Shown here: positions 1 through 64,000 of the stretch, in pieces
Position numbering within the stretch: the first letter of the stretch is position 1
How the letters are laid out: each line of letters opens with the position of its first letter
Assembly: GCF_964340395.1 (NCBI RefSeq)
Contig: NC_135561.1
Location: 8,699,732-8,763,731, forward strand
Source of the DNA: Glandiceps talaboti
Taxonomy: Eukaryota; Hemichordata; Enteropneusta; Spengelidae
DNA length: 64,000 nt
Direction: 5' to 3'
The notes under the pieces: generated by a model
What the model was told of the DNA's origin: nothing
Database searches by the model: none
The model's input: the letters and a program-made list of their open reading frames with translations, nothing else
Made by a program: the position numbers and the translations under genes

Positions 1-361
1 AAATGTTGCTTTTGTTAATATAGGAAAAGACATTATTCTGTGTTGATTAAATAATATATTACATTACTACACCCAATTTATTTTTGTTGTCAGACTGGAA
101 GAAACCCAAAATTACATCATTAGAGAAATGAAATAAAATATACATAACGAAAAAATAAATTCAATACTTTCAAATGCCAATAGAATAAAATAAAATAAAA
201 TGTCATTTGTTTTACTGAGTATATATTTTCAGTAAAAACTCATCTCTCTGATTCTGAGTATAATGAGCAAAGCGGAAGTTTATATTTATCTCATCCTAGC
301 AGTAACTATGAAATTATGTAATATTGTTTAAAGGAAGGGTTATTGTTTGCAGTTAGGTAAT

Positions 362-760
362 GACTAATCTAGTTCCTGACAGGCCGTATTCCGTACTATG
401 TTATCTTCGTACTATATCGTCTAGTCAATCCCATTACTCTCACACAGAATTCTGTGCTCTCCCTACAGTGTTTATATAAACATAACATCACATCCCCACG
501 TGATTTGAGTTTAAACAGACTGAAGGTGCCAGAGGTGGAGTCCTGGTTGGACATTTGCATATTAGTCCTAGAAACATGAGAACGATGATTACAGCCTGTC
601 AGTTTGTGATGGATTACTACTGACATGCACCATTTGCGCTTCGCCCACCATAGGGTTGAACTACAATTAACACCTTAAGTAACAGGATTGACTAGACGGT
701 AAAGCATAAAGATAACGTAGTAACGAATACGGTCTGTCAGGAACTAGACTAGATAATGAA
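362..760. mobile_element. Foldback MITE-like element (family A)
   Basis: The ends are imperfect inverted repeats of about 70 bp: the left arm begins CTAATCTAGTTCCTGACAG and the right arm ends CTGTCAGGAACTAGACTAG, with matching inner sequence GTCTAGTCAATCC / GGATTGACTAGAC. There is no coding capacity. The interior (about 430-650) is similar to 50120-50340, including the block GTTTGTGAKGGATTACTACT. It is probably a non-autonomous DNA transposon. Confidence 0.75.
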
Positions 761-784
761 ATTTTCAACGACAGAGGCAAGCCT

Positions 785-980
785 TAGACCCGTCTGATTA
801 AAATCTGATGTAGGGAACTTGGCATGATTTCTTTATTTACCTCCTAATTTTATTGTCGTTTTTTTTTTTTTTCTTCTGTGAGTGTCTTGTACTTACATCT
901 GACACAATATAATAGGAGTTCTTATACCGAATCTTGTACCTACGAGTAGCCAATCAGAATCCATCTTACAGAAAACATAA
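785..980. mobile_element. Partial MITE copy (family B)
   Basis: Starts CTGATTAAAATCTGATGTAG and runs through CTTACATCTGACACAATAT and CCAATCAGAATCCATCTTAC. It is clearly similar to the left part of the full element at 45745-46205. Only one terminal arm is present. Confidence 0.6.
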
Positions 981-1504
981 AAATTGTGATAAATTTACAC
1001 CAGTATGTCAATAACTGGTAGCTATGTATGCCATTCTACAGACTTTGGACTGGAGCTGTTCATGAATTACCTCACATAAAAATTTCATTAATTTCTGATT
1101 TGTGACTAATTTTTTTTTCACGGTTTTCAAATTTCTAAGAATAAAAAAAAATGAATGTGCACTGTAAATGATGACATCACAGGATATGTTACTGAAGCAC
1201 AGTACAAACAACTGCATGACAGTATAAAGCCAGGACAAATCAAGGTAGCTAGTATGAGAGAAACAAGGAATTTTCTCATTATTTTAAATATTAAGTTATT
1301 TGAAAAAAAAATTGACTGTGTAGATTAATTTCTGCGAAACAAGGATTTCTATGACAATCAGGTGGGCTGCTTCACATAACCATACATATAATATCCCTTT
1401 TACATCTTGCCACATTTGCAGTTTGTGTGTTTGATATGTTTTAAAATCTCACAAATACAAAATAGGATGACAGAAAAACACAGAAATGAACAGACTACAA
1501 ATAT

Positions 1505-1617
1505 GTAGTATACATAAGGTACACCATGACAGGGCGCCCTCACACATCGGTCAACCCGTATCTTTGTGAGAGGCAGGTGAGGTTGGAACGACATCACATT
1601 TTTTACAGTCTATACAA
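1505..1617. mobile_element. Short MITE-like element (family C)
   Basis: This element of about 105 bp contains ACAGGGCGCCCTCACACATC and GAGGCAGGTGAGGTTGGAAC and ends TTTTTTACAGTCTATAC. Related copies at 24925-25022 and 29985-30090 share the interior, and the better-preserved ends read like short inverted repeats (AGTCTGTAAGGTA / TATCTTACAGTCT). Confidence 0.6.
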
Positions 1618-1629
1618 TATGATGATAGT

Positions 1630-1818
1630 ACACAGCAGTGCGCCCTCTAGATGACAGCCAAATTTTGTTGTTGTGGGTCAAAATGATACAAACTGGCATT
1701 TCTTGTGAGTCACCACATAGTAAGAGATAGGGAACACCAAACTTTGGTGTGTCACTAGAAATTGTGCGAGTCAGTGGCACGTCAAATTGGCTTAGAGGGC
1801 ACACTGGTACACAGATAG
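1630..1818. mobile_element. MITE-like element (family D)
   Basis: Inverted terminal matches are CAGTGCGCCCTCTAGA on the left and CTTAGAGGGCACACTGG on the right, enclosing about 150 bp with GTCACCACATAGTAAGAGAT. An opposite-orientation copy is at 48390-48580, and a diverged copy at 34725-35030. Confidence 0.65.
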
Positions 1819-2414
1819 AAACCAAAACTTTGAATTATTGCTAAAATCAATGTAATGCCAAACACATCATGAGTTATTAGCACAACATGTCTAAAAATAA
1901 CTGAAATCGCTAAAAAAATAACTTGCCTTTACATATCACCCCGTAAGAGCAAGGTCAATGTTTAAGGCAACAGTAACTTCTTTTTTCAGAAGCAGGAAAA
2001 AATACCCAAGCTTCTTTTTTCTACAAAAGTACAGTGTAAACATAAGCATCTCTTTCTTTAGAAGCATTATTGAGTTAATAATTTTGATTAACATTTGAAA
2101 ACACTGTATATTATTGTCATGAGTAAATTGGTGGCACCCCATTAGGGGAAAACGTCAACTTGATTAGTTTCTGCTTTCAAAGGTCCATGGTATTTGATAC
2201 CATGTGTTGTTTTCCTTTATAGAACTATGATAAGCTGGGGGATTGTATATCAGTCGATGGTATAGTTGATACCTGGTATAAACCTTCTTTGATGTTTGCA
2301 CACATCATACCTAGAGATGGTCCTAAACAAGAGTTGCTTCTCTCCAAAATGTACTCGATAAGACTCTTCCAGACTTTTTCTGGTATATATTCCATGATCT
2401 GAGAGACTATGTGA

Positions 2415-2800
2415 TCTGAAACTATGTGATACATTTATTGTTTATCATCTGAGACTTTGTGATACATAGTCTGATACATAGTCTATGATCTGAAACTATG
2501 TGACACATAGTCTATGATTGGATACTTTATGATACATTGTCTATTACTGGATACTTTGTGATACATTGTCTATGATTGGATACTATGTGATACATTGTCT
2601 GTGACTGGATACTTTGTGATACATTGTCTATGATTGGATACTATGTGATACATTGTCTGTGACTGGATACTTTGTGATACATAGTCTATGATTGGATACT
2701 TATGTGATACATTGTCTGAAACTGGATACTTTGTGATACATTGTCTGAAACTGGATACTTTGTGATACATTGTCTGAAACTGGATACTTTGTGATACATA
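2415..2800. repeat. 29-bp minisatellite
   Basis: About thirteen degenerate tandem copies of a 29-base unit of the form TGATACATTGTCT-ATGATTGGATACTWTG. The array is transcribed only if the 3' UTR extends this far. Open frames across it are repeat translations, not genes. Confidence 0.9.
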
Positions 2801-3955
2801 GTTGTACGTTACTCTGTAATGTAGGACATTGCAATGCATAGTGTACAATTGGAGATATTGTAATAATCTGATACCTATTTCAGATAATACAAATCAATCA
2901 TCAATAAATACTGTACATGTACAAAACTCCATAGATCTCATAGTGCAGGTAAAACTACCAAACCCTTTCTTTGCTTTCTTTTATCTCATTCGTATTCAAA
3001 GATGAACAATTACATGTCCATGTCTGCATAGCTGTTATCAATGAGCACTAGTGTATGTCTACTGTCTCTGCATAGCTTCCACCGGTGGGGTAGCAATAAA
3101 TCAGACTTTGTACAAACAGTCTTCTTCTTATTGTTTGCATAGTACAAAATATACACAATCAATAGTTCTTAATTTCCTGAACCCAGTAATGTTGTAATCT
3201 CTATGTTACATCTTTCTACAGAAATGGTGACATTGTGTGTTCCCATTAAACAAGGATGATAAGCCCTTTTGCAATTTTGGAGTGTTCTCTTGTAAATATT
3301 AAAATCAACCTCTAAACCACTTTCATGTTAGCACAGAAAGGGTATGAAAACAGTCATCACAGTATAAATCACTCCAGGGTTTATGATCAGATCCACGATA
3401 CTTCCTTCTTTGTACCCAACCATAGATTTACTTCAGTCTGTCATGTTCCAAACTGGAATTTCCGAAACTACCTGTCTCTCAGCCATCTCGTAAAAGTTTT
3501 AGGGAAAACACTGCCATGTGTAGACATGATACTCTGGTCCTCTGGTTTGGGTGGTTCCTAGCTTGCTACTCCCTCAAGTTCAACAGAATACTGGTAAAAA
3601 AAATCCTCAACGTTTGGTAGACTACGGCTAAAAATTTGTTTGCGTGATACTGCTACATTGCATATCAATCCTTCACTATGGCTTGTATACTATTGCTGCC
3701 TCACAAACAATCCCCTCCACATCGTAGCATCATGATCCATAGTACCGTTGAATTGATAAATTTGCATCAGACTTCAATCACAATCCCTTCTAATTTCATT
3801 CTCCATTCTCCATGTTATCTATAACGCTTAAAAAACAACCCCCTTAATATATATATTCAATACTTGCATTTAGTTCTCAGGCAAGTCTTGGTCAGACTTC
3901 TGACAAAAGTCATAATATTTGCAGCCAGTCATTTTTCTGACTTTTAAAAAAATAA

Positions 3956-3961
3956 TTTATT
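3956..3961 (-). terminator. Candidate polyadenylation hexamer AATAAA
   Basis: A canonical AATAAA on the minus strand begins two bases after the stop codon. If used, the 3' UTR would be only some 15-30 nt, unusually short; the real 3' end may lie further down at lower coordinates. I see no decisive downstream GU-rich element. Confidence 0.25.
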
Positions 3962-3962
3962 C

Positions 3963-61827
<57,865 letters not shown>

Positions 61828-62099
61828 AGCGAAAGAGTAGAGTCACAAGTCGACTTTCCAACAACGTTCGCCCTGTTCAGATATGGTTCTCTGCTATATT
61901 GTTTTCCAACACAGGGGAACGTTAACCTTTTATAATTGTGGGGCAAAAAAACTGATGGAAGTGACTACGCAACTTGTTTCATCTGAAGTGACAGGTTGTG
62001 TCCCGAAACGCGACGAGATTATGTCCCGCGATAGTTGCGACTCTTGTCCGACAAGTTCGGTCCACAATGTGTTATTCCTAGGGATGTGTATCACTGATG

Positions 62100-64000
62100 G
62101 ATATCAGTTTAAAGCTGATATGACTTCCTTCCTTGCATATATCGGTCTGTTGTTTGGTTTCGTTTCAAGGAATTTCCTTGCACCCCAAACACAAATACAA
62201 CTTCCAGTTGGTCTCTGGCTGTGTACCGCTGCGTGTAGTTACAGGATCGCGTTTGAGTTAAATGTTGAGATCGAGATAAGGTTGCTTTTGTAGTGATGAC
62301 ATTCAAACTCACACAACAAAGAACGAAAGTTGACGTTAATATAACTTTTACGAAAATCTAGTTAAGAAAATGAACTAACTAAAACAAATAGAAATTAGAG
62401 ATTTATTACGGCTGGTGGGCTACTATCGAATATTTAGTGTGAAAGAATAATTACGAATGTAATAACTACATACAAAACAACAGGAATCCAGAGTGCCACT
62501 ACCTACAGAGGGCGCACCATACTTTTCAATGAAGTGAAGTACCGAGCGGAGTGACGTTGCTGAGCTAGCTCACAGCCAAGAGATGACTCATTGTCATGTA
62601 TAGTAAAATGAATAATTGCGGTTTCTGTGAAGTTTTGGTATTTTGTATATTGCCTTAGCAAACATAATTAGTCTTTCAAAATTATTTCTGCTGAACTGGA
62701 ATCAAAAGTTAAAACTATGAATATATTTCACACAAGTATATAATTCTCTGATATTAAAGAAACTGATAGAAATGGCCATTATTCACTATAAAGTCTTCTG
62801 TCATACTTAGCATATACCAAGTATTGCTTCCAATGTAATGTAATGTAAATAAAAGTCATGCAATGTATCTGGCCTGTCACATTTTGACAAATACTGCAAG
62901 TGATATCCCGGCATTCACTCACTGATCTGGCGGAGATTTGTTCTCAGTCATGGTATCGTTACAATTTCGTGCCTTTAATTATGTTTCATTATCAATTTAT
63001 TTGGTTTACGTGAGTTAAATTATGTTTCCGTGCCAGTTTAATGTAAGGTATATGATAAAACCCTTTCAGCCTGGATATAACCGCAGTGTTTCCAATAAGG
63101 GATTTTATATCTTGTTGCAGATCTTGGCATTTATGCAAATATATCTAGCAACAACGGTTGTCAAACATGATCGTGGGTCGATGATTTTGAAGACAACAGT
63201 GTTGCTAAGCGTTTGACATTTTCAGCTTGACCACCCTCATGTGTGGTTGCTATGAATGCAATGGCTCACGCGAGATCTCGTGAGATTTGCAGCGAGACGA
63301 AAAACAGCTTATTTTGACACCAACTACAGTATCCTTACACTTGTTGAGTAAAGAAATACAGGCAACCACTCATTCACATTAATAAACTCTATACACAAAA
63401 CGTTGAATATTTGAAATAGTCTGAATTTATTTCACACTGAAATTGCAGTATCAGATAAAAAGCAACAGCAAATTTAATTTAAATTTAATTTAAATTTTCT
63501 TAAATGCTTTACAACTGGCAATGGATCAAGAATGTTAGAATTAAGGTATACTTAGAAAGATAATATGACAACCCTGACATATTGAAATTCACATCCTGAC
63601 TTCCTAGACAGATCATATGACCACTGTGTTACTGAAATACAAAGCTACATTCATGCTACCTAGGGTAACCCATGAATACACAGAACTACCCTCTCCCAGC
63701 CCCACCCCAAGCATTATGTAACACACATGTGACATGTGTTGTGAAACCAGTACATGACATGCATACTGAACTGTATAAAATTGAAAATAGTCATGCAAAT
63801 CTACAGTTTGTTACCTTTCAACTTATCAACTCTTTACAAATCTTTACAGAAAGAAACAGTTAAAACTTGGGATTTCTGTTTTACTTTCCACAGGCTATGC
63901 CTTATTTCCTAGACAGTGAGATTAATACTAAACTGATGTACATTTGAGATAGGATAAAAAAAGATCAACTAAACATTCTATAATATTACCAATATTGAAC
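62100..64000. other. 5' flank of the gene, nothing recognised
   Basis: Upstream of the putative promoter I see no exon, RNA gene or repeat array. An ATTTAAATTTAAATTTAAAT run is at about 63473-63495. The local open frames are short and lack known motifs. Confidence 0.5.

Larger units (their letters stand above)
1..3955. other. 3' flank of the gene: repeats, no coding sequence
   Basis: This stretch downstream of the stop codon may contain 3' UTR at its right side. It holds a foldback element (362-760), fragments of other MITE families (785-980, 1505-1617, 1630-1818) and a 29-bp minisatellite (2415-2800). The small open frames are AT-rich, lack any recognisable motif and are not supported as genes. 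Confidence 0.6.

Noticed and set aside
61883-62293. 136-codon plus-strand frame overlapping the promoter region
   Set aside because: No recognisable domain, no obvious splice or codon signal, and it lies in CpG-rich DNA where stops are rarer. It could be a divergent transcript but is not supported as a gene.

Overview
This window is AT-rich animal DNA: spliced genes with consensus GT-AG introns, many microsatellites and minisatellites, foldback MITE-like elements and a decayed non-LTR retrotransposon. The base composition and repeat style fit a marine invertebrate (hemichordate, cephalochordate or mollusc are all possible), but I cannot fix the species from sequence alone. No bacterial, viral or organellar genes are evident.

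One gene accounts for every coding exon I can support. It runs on the minus strand from about 61827 (start codon) to 3963 (stop) and is an orthologue of the KIAA0319 / KIAA0319L (AAVR) family of type I membrane glycoproteins. I assembled 23 coding exons. All exon-exon phases agree, all introns are GT-AG, and the joined frame is 3651 nt, or 1216 residues plus stop. The order is: signal peptide (exon 1), cysteine-rich MANSC/MANEC-type domain (exon 2), two EGF-like modules (exons 3 and 4), Ser/Thr/Lys-rich linker (exons 5-6), five PKD domains (exons 7-16), the membrane-proximal region and six-cysteine (C6) module (exons 17-20), one transmembrane helix (exon 21), and a basic cytoplasmic tail with a YxxPhi motif (exons 22-23). 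Intron 1 is about 21.6 kb. A CpG-dense stretch around 61.75-62.06 kb is the likely promoter.

The most unusual feature is at exon-intron boundaries. At four or five different exons the splice junction itself has been tandemly duplicated into the neighbouring intron: exon 3 acceptor (about 91-bp units), exon 11 donor (42-bp units, about 28 extra copies), exon 16 donor (42-bp units), exon 18 donor (54-bp units), and probably exon 9 donor (an older, larger duplication). These arrays carry intact decoy splice sites. Several decoys look as good as or better than the real site, while others have lost GT. Where I followed the frame, decoy use gives early stops, so the arrays could tune mRNA level or splicing. 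A 21-bp array filling intron 12 also resembles a conserved PKD coding motif.

Layout: 1-3962 is 3' flank or UTR with MITEs and a 29-bp minisatellite; 3963-32243 holds exons 23 to 3; 32244-39737 is intron 2; exon 2 is at 39738-40040; 40041-61679 is intron 1, with several MITE families and simple repeats; exon 1 and the putative promoter lie at 61680-62100; 62100-64000 has no recognisable gene.
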